Below, piece by piece: positions 1 to 6,105 of a stretch of 8,334 nt of DNA. The stretch comes from CAYINU01 sp964364855 (GTDB taxonomy: Bacteria > Margulisbacteria > Marinamargulisbacteria > CAYINU01). The first letter of the stretch is position 1, and each line of letters opens with the position of its first letter. Location of the stretch: positions 1 to 8,334 of the forward strand of contig CAYINU010000075.1 of the NCBI GenBank assembly GCA_964364855.1, given 5' to 3'. The notes below the pieces were generated by a model that worked only from the letters and a program-made list of their open reading frames with translations, did no database searches and was not told where the DNA came from. A program made the position numbers and the translations under genes.

Positions 1-108
1 AAATCCACCCGCATTTACGCCACCTGCGACAAAAGCAGAAATGATGCCCATGACCCCGTTTAAAAATGGCGTTCGACGATCACCGGTAACCTTGAGAATA
101 CGCTTCAT
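1..108 (-). CDS. DUF1275 (YoaK-like) membrane protein, only N-terminus in window
   Basis: The first 36 codons of a gene that runs off the left edge, reading MKRILKVTGDRRTP then FLNGVMGIISAFVAGGVNAGGF. The pattern 'LtG..RTP..N...G...AFvAG..NAGGF' is the characteristic start of DUF1275/YoaK-family inner-membrane proteins, which have about six helices and no established transport substrate. Residues 17-36 begin the first helix. The ATG at 108 places this motif where the family usually starts. The frame is open further upstream into the 40-nt gap, but I see no ATG, GTG or TTG there and no good Shine-Dalgarno. It follows the Ig-domain gene by 40 nt on the same strand. The family call rests on a short segment. 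Confidence 0.72.
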   Translation of the reverse strand, partial: MKRILKVTGDRRTPFLNGVMGIISAFVAGGVNAGGF

Positions 109-148
109 CTGTTCACGATAGCATTTGACGAAAATCCGGGGGAGAGGG

Positions 149-490
149 CTAAAACGAAACCAGTATCTGCGACGTTTGTCGGGTACCGTCCACCCAAAAT
201 ACAGCAGTATAGCGGCCAAACGGCACCTTCTGTCCCGCACCACTCATGCCGTCCCAAAGCACTTTGTTAATGCCGTTGCGCCCACCGGGGTTGCCCATGA
301 GTCCCACTAAATCACGAACTTTGACCATGCGACGGCCTGCGTTTCGGAAAAGTTGGATCTGGACCGTAGCGGGCTGACCTAGGCGATACGTAAAAATAGC
401 AGTCTTCATAAACGGATTGCAAAAAACGTCAACGGACGAGATTTGCTGATCAGCGGCCACGACAGCTTGAAACTGCAACGCGGATCTCAT
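149..490 (-). CDS. Orphan FlgD-type Ig-like domain protein
   Basis: Short 113-residue protein that is almost entirely one FlgD-type Ig-like domain: VFCNPF (22-27) in place of the usual VyPNPF, then TYRLGQPATVQIQLF (34-48), NAGRRMVKV (50-58), GINKVLWDGMSGAG (73-86) and VPFGRYTAVFWV (89-100). In other proteins this domain closes FlgD hook-capping proteins or forms the C-terminus of large secreted or surface proteins. Here there is no FlgD N-terminal region, no signal peptide and no membrane helix. The ATG at 490 has no Shine-Dalgarno at a normal distance: AAGGAAGG (517-510) lies 19 nt upstream. It may be a small genuine protein, one read from a leaderless transcript, or the remnant of a longer exported protein. 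Domain identity is fairly sure; status as a working gene is less so. Confidence 0.65.
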   Translation of the reverse strand: MRSALQFQAVVAADQQISSVDVFCNPFMKTAIFTYRLGQPATVQIQLFRNAGRRMVKVRDLVGLMGNPGGRNGINKVLWDGMSGAGQKVPFGRYTAVFWVDGTRQTSQILVSF

Positions 491-499
491 GATAGGGCT

Positions 500-508
500 A
501 TTATAGCA
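500..508 (-). promoter_or_regulatory. Extended -10 promoter element
   Basis: TGCTATAAT on the minus strand is an exact match to the extended -10 consensus TGnTATAAT. It lies in the 43-nt gap after the aminotransferase stop. The region where a -35 would be (about 523-528, TTAGTT) is a poor match, as is common for extended -10 promoters. Initiation about 7 nt downstream would fall near 493, only a few bases before the ATG at 490. This could be chance in an AT-rich spacer. Confidence 0.45.
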
Positions 509-533
509 GCCTTCCTTATATTAACTAACCAGC

Positions 534-1745
534 CTATTTTATCTGCGCGACCCAGGCTCGGATGCGTTCGATGCCTTTTTGGATTTGCGCCATCGAGGTG
601 GCATAGGATAGACGAATATAGTCGTCTGCGCCAAAACCCCCGCCCGGCACGCATGCGACCAACGCCTCCGACAGCAACGCATCGCAAAAGTCCACAGACG
701 AGGCGATCACGCGTCGGGCAGAGGTTTTTTTGCCAAAAAACGTCGAGACATTGGGGAAAGCGTAAAAGGCACCATCCGGCATTAAACATGTCATTCCTGG
801 GATTTTGGACAGTCCATCAACCATCCATCGGCGCCGCTCATCAAAGGCATGGCGCATTTCCAAAACGGGCGTGTGATCGCCCATCAATGCCTCCACAGAG
901 GCCCATTGGGAAACGGATGTGGGGTTTGATGTGGAGTGGCCTTGGATACAAGAAACGGCCTTCACCAAGGCGAGAGGTGCAGCCAAATATCCAATCCGCC
1001 AGCCCGTCATGGCATAGGATTTGGACACACCGTTTACCAAAATGGTACGGTCTTTCATGGACGGCAGGGTCGCAAAACTGACAAAGGGATTTTTAGCGTC
1101 GTAGACCAAATCGGCATAGATTTCATCAGAGAGCACCCACGCTTGGCTGCCATCGATGACCTTGGCCAGCGCCTCATACTCGGCCTTGGAATACACCATG
1201 CCGGAGGGATTGGACGGGGAGTTGAGGATGATGAGTTTGGTTTTGGGAGTAAGGGCCGCTTTTAATTGATCCGGTGTGATTTTGAACCGTGTTTTGTCCG
1301 AGGTGGGTAAAAACACCGGTCTTCCCCCCAGAAGCAATACTTGCTCCGGATAGCTCACCCAGTAGGGTGCCGGAATAATAATCTCATCGCCAGGTTCGAC
1401 GATGGCCATCATGGCATTGAAAATACTGTGTTTTGCACCACAGGAGACAACAACTTGCTCCGGCGCGTAGGTTACGCCATAGGCGTCCTGGAGACGCTTG
1501 GCAACTGCCGCCCGGATTTCGGGAATCCCAGACACGGGCGTGTATTTGGTTTTACCTTTTTCGATGGCATTTTCAGCTGCTTTTTTAATGGATTGGGGTG
1601 TATCAAAATCGGGCTCACCGGCACCAAACCCCACCACGTCCTGGCCCTCGGCCTTGAGTTTTTTTGCCAATGCATCGATCTTTAAAGTCACGCTTTCTGA
1701 GACCTTATCCAGGCGGGAGGCGATATGCGGGGTAAATGTGCTCAC
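534..1745 (-). CDS. aspC: PLP-dependent aspartate-type aminotransferase (class I, subgroup Ib)
   Basis: Fold-type I aminotransferase of 403 residues, a normal length, that moves amino groups between aspartate (or related amino acids) and 2-oxoglutarate in the cytoplasm. Visible motifs: FGAGEPDFDTP (40-50), KYTPVSGIPEIR (67-78), the PLP-contacting NSPSNPSG (175-182), LSDEIY (205-210, Asp207 and Tyr210), SKSYAMTGWRIG (241-252) with the Schiff-base Lys242 and Arg250, and YIRLSYATS (376-384) with the substrate-carboxylate Arg378. Lys105 in SCGAKHSIFN appears to align with the Lys that binds the side-chain carboxylate in Thermus AspAT, which favours acidic substrates. Some relatives also use prephenate, which cannot be excluded. 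GTG start with a strong AAGGAG. It sits 67 nt after the transporter pair, the widest gap in the block. The symbol is used in the broad sense (subgroup Ib members are also called aspB or aatA). Confidence 0.93.
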   Translation of the reverse strand: MSTFTPHIASRLDKVSESVTLKIDALAKKLKAEGQDVVGFGAGEPDFDTPQSIKKAAENAIEKGKTKYTPVSGIPEIRAAVAKRLQDAYGVTYAPEQVVVSCGAKHSIFNAMMAIVEPGDEIIIPAPYWVSYPEQVLLLGGRPVFLPTSDKTRFKITPDQLKAALTPKTKLIILNSPSNPSGMVYSKAEYEALAKVIDGSQAWVLSDEIYADLVYDAKNPFVSFATLPSMKDRTILVNGVSKSYAMTGWRIGYLAAPLALVKAVSCIQGHSTSNPTSVSQWASVEALMGDHTPVLEMRHAFDERRRWMVDGLSKIPGMTCLMPDGAFYAFPNVSTFFGKKTSARRVIASSVDFCDALLSEALVACVPGGGFGADDYIRLSYATSMAQIQKGIERIRAWVAQIK

Positions 1746-1751
1746 GGTTTT

Positions 1752-1757
1752 CTCCTT
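1752..1757 (-). promoter_or_regulatory. Shine-Dalgarno deciding a GTG start
   Basis: AAGGAG on the minus strand lies 6 nt before the GTG at 1745. It is the strongest ribosome-binding site in the window and supports GTG as the aminotransferase start. Confidence 0.85.
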
Positions 1758-1812
1758 ACTACTTGATTTCTACACTCAGCAAAAGCTTCGTGGTCGCCGC
1801 TGTGCGGCTCCT

Positions 1813-2175
1813 TTAGGTTGTAAATCGACTGCGAGAGATAAAAAGCAGGCCCACGATAACAAAAGAGGCCGCGATAATGCGCCCTACAGTCACTTGCTCG
1901 CCCAAAAACAAGTAGGATCCGAGCAGGACTAGCACATAGTTTAAGCACAAAAACGGATATAAAAAAGAGAGTTCATACCGCGACATCGCGATGATCCATA
2001 AAATGCCGCCGCCCACCACACAGACCATGCCAACAAAAATGCCCGGATGGATAATCCACAACAGGATATCTTGGATGTTTCCTGCAGGAATCACATTGGC
2101 CGAGGCTTTGAAAAAGAATTCCCCAATGGCGGTTAGCAGAACCGGAAGCAGAACAAAAATAATGAAGTTTTTCAT
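1813..2175 (-). CDS. Four-helix SMR/EamA-like half transporter, subunit B
   Basis: Second 120-residue four-helix membrane protein, similar to its neighbour. Helix 1 ends GEFFFK (Glu19, Lys23) at exactly the same residue numbers as Asp19/Lys23 of subunit A. The last loop, LFLGEQVTVGRII, again fits the EamA half pattern. Approximate helices are 3-22, 44-63, 69-90 and 99-114. Positive charges sit mainly at the N-terminus, loop 2 and C-terminus (K2, R66, R115, R117), the reverse of subunit A. A longer reading from 2205 would add ten residues (MCRVGFACDQ) inside the upstream gene. I prefer the ATG at 2175 because it forms an ATGA overlap with the subunit A stop and leaves helix 1 with a normal N-terminus. 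There is no visible Shine-Dalgarno, consistent with translational coupling. Substrate is unknown. Confidence 0.85.
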   Translation of the reverse strand: MKNFIIFVLLPVLLTAIGEFFFKASANVIPAGNIQDILLWIIHPGIFVGMVCVVGGGILWIIAMSRYELSFLYPFLCLNYVLVLLGSYLFLGEQVTVGRIIAASFVIVGLLFISRSRFTT

Positions 2176-2534
2176 TTGATCACAAGCAAAACCGACCCTG
2201 CACAAATAAACAAAATTCCAATTATCCGATTGCGATCAAGTTTTTCGTGGAAGAACACATTCCCTGCCAAAATAATTAAAATATAACTCAGGCTAAAAAG
2301 AGTATACCCAACGCTAAGGTCCACGTATTTTAAGGCCCCTATCCACACCATGATGTTCACAATGGCCGTGATGCCACCCAGAATCATCCATCGGGAACAC
2401 AGGACGTCGGGCACGTGTCTGACAAAGTTTTCCAGAGAATCCAGATGCAGCTGGTGAACAGCAACCTTAAAAAATAAGTCTGTGCAAGCGCGCATCACAA
2501 TGGCCAAGGTTAATAGAATATACCCTACCCCCAT
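2172..2534 (-). CDS. Four-helix SMR/EamA-like half transporter, subunit A
   Basis: Integral membrane protein of 120 residues with four predicted helices (about 4-26, 48-68, 73-93, 103-119), the size and layout of the small multidrug resistance/ArnE-ArnF branch of the drug/metabolite transporter superfamily. Helix 1 carries an acidic residue before the FFK motif (Asp19, Lys23). The segment before the last helix, VFFHEKLDRNRIIGI, matches the 'f.gE.l...r.iGi' pattern of EamA halves. Positive charges cluster in loops 1 and 3 (R39, R48, K98, R101, R103). ATG at 2534 has AAGGA nine nt upstream, overlapping the stop of the preceding gene. Its own stop overlaps the next gene's ATG. Substrate is unknown: drugs, polyamines or a polyprenyl-linked sugar are the family options. 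It probably works as a heterodimer with the next gene. Confidence 0.85.
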   Translation of the reverse strand: MGVGYILLTLAIVMRACTDLFFKVAVHQLHLDSLENFVRHVPDVLCSRWMILGGITAIVNIMVWIGALKYVDLSVGYTLFSLSYILIILAGNVFFHEKLDRNRIIGILFICAGSVLLVIK

Positions 2535-2540
2535 CTACCG

Positions 2541-2909
2541 TTATCCTTCTGCGCCCGGGGCGGTTCCCGTGCCTCCCAGCAACAACGCCTGCAGCTGAGC
2601 AAAACTATCGTTAAGGGCTTTGAGTTCTCCGATCACACCCTTCAGATATACCTGATTCCGAGCCTCGATCATGACAACACCGATGGTGCATTTGTTGGGG
2701 TCTTTGGCGCGTAACAAATGGTCTTCCGCACGGTTGGGACAGACTTGTTTGGCCAGACAGTCATTGCAAGAAAAAAACATCGGCTGATCGCCGCCACCAG
2801 CACCACTCGCATCTCTTTTTTGGGCATCGCGCTGACCCGGCCCCGACACGGGGGTCACGCGGCGGTATTCGGGCTGAACTTGTCTGGAAATACGGTTGGG
2901 ATCAAACAT
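2541..2909 (-). CDS. Hypothetical four-cysteine protein
   Basis: Unrecognised 122-residue soluble protein. Residues 1-42 are rich in Arg, Gln, Pro and Gly and look disordered. The middle holds four cysteines, C48-x2-C51-x5-C57-x16-C74, with His64 between, a spacing that could bind zinc or an iron-sulfur cluster, though I match it to no named family. Residues about 75-110 look like a strand followed by an amphipathic helix (IGELKALNDSFAQLQALL) that could dimerise. The tail is Gly/Ala/Pro-rich. No signal peptide or membrane segment is visible. ATG start at 2909 is preceded by AAGGGG about 10 nt upstream. It lies 30 nt after ftsI and 6 nt before the first half-transporter gene, so it is probably cotranscribed with both. 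Reading frame and Shine-Dalgarno support a real gene. Its function is unknown. Confidence 0.8.
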   Translation of the reverse strand: MFDPNRISRQVQPEYRRVTPVSGPGQRDAQKRDASGAGGGDQPMFFSCNDCLAKQVCPNRAEDHLLRAKDPNKCTIGVVMIEARNQVYLKGVIGELKALNDSFAQLQALLLGGTGTAPGAEG

Positions 2910-2939
2910 GGTGTACCGTCCCCTTCTTAGGCGAGGATA

Positions 2940-4637
2940 TCATAGCCCATCGTCGGGTATTTGATAACCGTAAAGCAGGGCCATCGCAATGTTGCGAAAA
3001 ATGGGCCCGGCGACCGTAGATCCCCAAATACTGGTTTTAGGCGAGTCCACCATCACCAAGATCAGATATTGCGGAGACTTTGCAGGAAAAAACCCCACAA
3101 AAGTAGACAGATAGTGGCCATCGATATACCCACGGCCGCCCATTGATGATTTTTGGGCCGTTCCCGTTTTGGCTGCAATTTCGACATGGGGAATTTTTAG
3201 ATCTTTTGCCGTCCCCCTTTCAACAACTGAAATCATCATGTCCCGGACCTGGTGAGCTGTTTTTTCAGATATCACGCGCTTTTTGTCATCCGGATACGGG
3301 TTGCTGAGTTGGGTCTCGTCATCGTTGGCCTGATAGCGGACGACCTTGGGAACCATCCAGATGCCATCGTTAGCCACCACATTCACCGCAGCAATCAACT
3401 GGATGGCGGAGACACCGACGCCTTGTCCATAAGACGCCGTCGCATTGTCGATGCTAGTCCAATATTTCAGCGGACGAATGAGGCCGCGAGACTCCCCGGG
3501 CAAATTCACGCCGGAGCGTTTGCCAAATCCGAACTTGCGGATGTACGCGTAAAATCGCTCACGGCCCACGCGATCGGCCAAGATAGATGTCCCCACATTA
3601 AGCGACTTTTGCAAAATTTCGGTAACCGTACGGTAATCCGATTCCCCAGGTTCCCGGTGATGGGCTTCCCTGACCACCTTTCCGCCTACCTGGATCGTTT
3701 CGGGCACGACAATGACCTGGCCCGGCGTCACGATTTGTTCTTCAAGTGCCGCCGAAAGGATCACCATTTTAAAGACAGATCCCGGCTCAAAGACATCTGT
3801 TACGCAAGGGTTTCGCAAGACATCGCCAGGAGACTTGGACCAACTGTTCGGGTTAAAGGGCGGATAGGCCGCCATGGCCAAAATTTCGCCAGTCTTGGGC
3901 ACCATAACCACAACTTGCCCGCCAGCGGCCAGGGAGTTTTCCACACCGGCTTTTAGGTATTTTTCGGCAAAGTATTGCACGCGGCGGTCAATGGTCAGAA
4001 TCAGATGACCTCCGGGGGCGGATGGCGCGATGACTTTATTCTGACCGGACAGGATTTTATACCCTCGGGGATCACCTTCGAGAACCCATTTCCCGGCTTT
4101 GCCTTTTAGGTGATCGTCATACTGAAATTCCACACCGCCCAATCCCTGATTGTCGATCCCGACAAACCCGATCAGATGGCTGGCCAATTCGTTGGTGGGA
4201 TACACACGTTCGTTTTCCTCCACAAACCGGAGACCTTTCAGATCCAGGTGTAACAGCGCCTGATAGGACTCTTCCGATAGCTTGCGGCGAATCCACACAA
4301 ATGACGAGCCGGGACGAATCTTGCGAGACAGATCTTGGGCCGACAGGCCCAATAAGCGTGCGACTTTGGCAGCAAAGACGCCTTTGTTTTCGATTTCAAT
4401 CGGAACAGCGTAAGCCGAATACACAGGTCGCATGATGGCCAAAGGCACTTTTTCTCGGTCATAAACCGTACCCCGCTGTGAGGCGATATCGACGACACGG
4501 CTGACTTGATAGTCGGACCGTTTTTTAAAAAAGTCATAGCGAATGACTTGCAAATAGATGAGGCGCCCCCAAATCACAAAAAAAATGAGGGCAAAAATGA
4601 CTTTTAAGATAAATAAGCGAAACCTAATGACGTTCAA
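2940..4637 (-). CDS. ftsI: FtsI-type class B penicillin-binding protein (septal transpeptidase)
   Basis: Membrane-anchored D,D-transpeptidase that cross-links peptidoglycan, most likely at the septum. 565 residues, close to the E. coli FtsI length. One N-terminal membrane anchor (about 8-30) is followed by the pedestal domain beginning RGTVYDREKVPLA (about 55-67), including GGVEFQYDDHLKGKAG (about 167-182). The transpeptidase domain has all three catalytic motifs: SVFK (Ser287, Lys290), SLN (345-347) and KTGTAQK (490-496), plus the YGQG.GVS segment (403-410). There is no C-terminal PASTA domain. The start is TTG at 4637: an upstream in-frame TGA allows no earlier ATG, and GGAG lies 10 nt before the TTG. 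It overlaps the FtsL-like gene by 14 nt. A sporulation-type SpoVD or another class B PBP is possible, but the FtsL-like neighbour favours FtsI. Confidence 0.95.
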   Translation of the reverse strand: MNVIRFRLFILKVIFALIFFVIWGRLIYLQVIRYDFFKKRSDYQVSRVVDIASQRGTVYDREKVPLAIMRPVYSAYAVPIEIENKGVFAAKVARLLGLSAQDLSRKIRPGSSFVWIRRKLSEESYQALLHLDLKGLRFVEENERVYPTNELASHLIGFVGIDNQGLGGVEFQYDDHLKGKAGKWVLEGDPRGYKILSGQNKVIAPSAPGGHLILTIDRRVQYFAEKYLKAGVENSLAAGGQVVVMVPKTGEILAMAAYPPFNPNSWSKSPGDVLRNPCVTDVFEPGSVFKMVILSAALEEQIVTPGQVIVVPETIQVGGKVVREAHHREPGESDYRTVTEILQKSLNVGTSILADRVGRERFYAYIRKFGFGKRSGVNLPGESRGLIRPLKYWTSIDNATASYGQGVGVSAIQLIAAVNVVANDGIWMVPKVVRYQANDDETQLSNPYPDDKKRVISEKTAHQVRDMMISVVERGTAKDLKIPHVEIAAKTGTAQKSSMGGRGYIDGHYLSTFVGFFPAKSPQYLILVMVDSPKTSIWGSTVAGPIFRNIAMALLYGYQIPDDGL

Positions 4638-4899
4638 TGAGACGTTTCTCCATCATCTGTTCGCTTTTTGGCAGGGCATATCCCCACTGCTCGGCCAAGG
4701 CATCCAGTCTTTGCAGTTGATTTTGGTCCAATATCGTCAAATAGAGCGCTATATTTTCTTTCTGCAGGGCACTGATCTGTGCGGCCAATTTTTGATTTTC
4801 TTCGTTTAAGGGGACAGTCTTCACATAATAAATCAGACCTACAAATGCCAAGGCAAATCCCACAACATAGGCCACTATCAGCATTTTTTTGTAGTTCAT
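4624..4899 (-). CDS. ftsL: FtsL-like septum formation protein
   Basis: Ninety-one-residue bitopic membrane protein. A short cytoplasmic N-terminus (MNYKK) is followed by one hydrophobic segment (about 6-26), then a Glu/Gln/Leu-rich coiled coil (about 31-68) and a tail containing LDALAEQWGYALPKSEQM, which resembles the 'A...lGm..P' tail of the FtsL/DivIC family. In that family the protein joins FtsB and activates FtsW/FtsI at the division site. Sequence alone is weak evidence for such short proteins, but position directly before an FtsI gene, which it overlaps by 14 nt, is the classic ftsL-ftsI arrangement. The ATG overlaps the folC stop (ATGA), and no clear Shine-Dalgarno precedes it, so coupling is likely. 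FtsB/DivIC is the main alternative name. Confidence 0.82.
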   Translation of the reverse strand: MNYKKMLIVAYVVGFALAFVGLIYYVKTVPLNEENQKLAAQISALQKENIALYLTILDQNQLQRLDALAEQWGYALPKSEQMMEKRLIERH

Positions 4900-6104
4900 A
4901 CTTGGTCGTCCGGTGGTTGGTGTAAGAATTGATCGTGAAACTGGGAGAGAAAATACAATGAGCCCGTGATCACAACCGGATCACCAGCTGGCAACGGCTG
5001 CCGGTGCGACCACGGCAGTACATGGAAACCCAGGGCCCGAATGTCAGCAATCGTATAGCATCGTAGAGGATCAAACTCGCAATAGTAAATGGTCTGGGCG
5101 ATCGGAGCGAGCATGCGCACCATCTCCATTGCGGACTTGGTTTTTAAGATGCCGATCAAAAATGTCCATTTTTTTCCGGGATCTCGATGTCTCAAGGCGC
5201 GGACCAAGGCTGCCATGCCGTCTGGATTGTGGGCACCGTCCAAGATCACAGGTCGTCCGTTGATTTCACCCTTCATAAAACGCCCCCAAATGGTGGCGTT
5301 TTTTAGGCCCTGTTCAACATGAGCGTCCGTCAACGCCGCTCCCATGCGCAAGGCCAACAGGGTTGCGGCCTGAATGGCAATGGCTGCATTTTCCCTTTGG
5401 TAATCGGCTGACAACCGGATCCCGTTTGGTAGGGCGTCCAATGCCTGGATCCTGACTACCGGAGCAGATCGCCGTGCTGTCGTATCCAAAATGACGGCCT
5501 CGGCTTCACGCGGTTGGTATGCGGTAGTCACCACCGGAACACCCGGCTTAATAATGCCGGCTTTTTCCAAGGCAATTTGTTCGATTGTTTCGCCCAAAAT
5601 CTCCTGATGGTCCAATCCAATACGGGTAATCACGGTTACCATGGGCCATATCACGTTGGTTGCATCCAGACGGCCTCCCAACCCGGTCTCGTAAATCACC
5701 ACATCGGGTTTCTGCCTGACAAAATACAAAAATGACATCACCGTCAGGCATTCGAATTCGGTGAGCGCTACAACATATCCACCCTCATCAAGCATGCGAT
5801 ATAGGCCGGTAAAATCCGACTCGGATATCGGGATGCCGTTAATCGCCATACGCTCAAGATAAGTGGTCATGTGCGGGGACGTGTAAGTTCCTACCCGGAA
5901 TCCGGCGGTCTGCAAGATGGCAGACAAAAATGCCACCACAGACCCTTTTCCGTTGGTGCCCGCCACATGAATAACGGGCGGCAGACGGTGATGCGGATAG
6001 CCCAGTCCGTCTAGTGCCTTCGCCAACCGTGAGAAGTCATACCCGATACCGCGTTGGTAAGCCCGGTGTGTAAGTTGCACAAACACCTCGGACAAATGAC
6101 TCAT
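4896..6104 (-). CDS. folC: Folylpolyglutamate / dihydrofolate synthase
   Basis: Mur-ligase-family enzyme that adds glutamate to dihydropteroate and/or folates using ATP, in the cytoplasm. In this 402-residue reading, the P-loop GTNGKGS sits at 49-55, GLGGRLDATN at 141-150, LDHQEILG at 165-171, EKAGIIKPG at 180-188 (its first Lys is the residue carbamylated in the family), an ENAAIAI helix near 239, DGAHNP at 289-294 and ITGSLYF near 379. Length is in the usual range of 400-440. I chose the ATG at 6104, one base after the valS TAA. A TTG at 6116 would add four residues and overlap valS, but has no Shine-Dalgarno, whereas the ATG has a weak GGCGG about 6 nt upstream. The gene ends by ATGA overlap with the FtsL-like gene, which implies translational coupling. 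Whether it is bifunctional (FolC) or only FPGS cannot be settled from motifs. Confidence 0.96.
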   Translation of the reverse strand: MSHLSEVFVQLTHRAYQRGIGYDFSRLAKALDGLGYPHHRLPPVIHVAGTNGKGSVVAFLSAILQTAGFRVGTYTSPHMTTYLERMAINGIPISESDFTGLYRMLDEGGYVVALTEFECLTVMSFLYFVRQKPDVVIYETGLGGRLDATNVIWPMVTVITRIGLDHQEILGETIEQIALEKAGIIKPGVPVVTTAYQPREAEAVILDTTARRSAPVVRIQALDALPNGIRLSADYQRENAAIAIQAATLLALRMGAALTDAHVEQGLKNATIWGRFMKGEINGRPVILDGAHNPDGMAALVRALRHRDPGKKWTFLIGILKTKSAMEMVRMLAPIAQTIYYCEFDPLRCYTIADIRALGFHVLPWSHRQPLPAGDPVVITGSLYFLSQFHDQFLHQPPDDQV

Positions 6105-6105
6105 T

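Noticed and set aside
443..1081. 212-codon open frame on the plus strand
   Set aside because: It spans the antisense of the aminotransferase and the start of the Ig-domain gene. The translation is Arg/Pro/His-rich and of low information, with no domain seen.
1796..1808. Intergenic hairpin as a rho-independent terminator
   Set aside because: The stem is only 5 bp and no T-run follows on either strand, so I did not annotate a terminator.
2176..2205. Ten-residue N-terminal extension of the second half transporter
   Set aside because: It lies inside the upstream gene, adds charged and Cys residues before helix 1, and is less likely than the ATGA-coupled ATG at 2175.
3252..3956. 234-codon open frame on the plus strand opposite ftsI
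   Set aside because: It lies wholly opposite a motif-complete FtsI gene. Its translation is rich in Arg/His with no recognisable domain, as expected for an antisense shadow.
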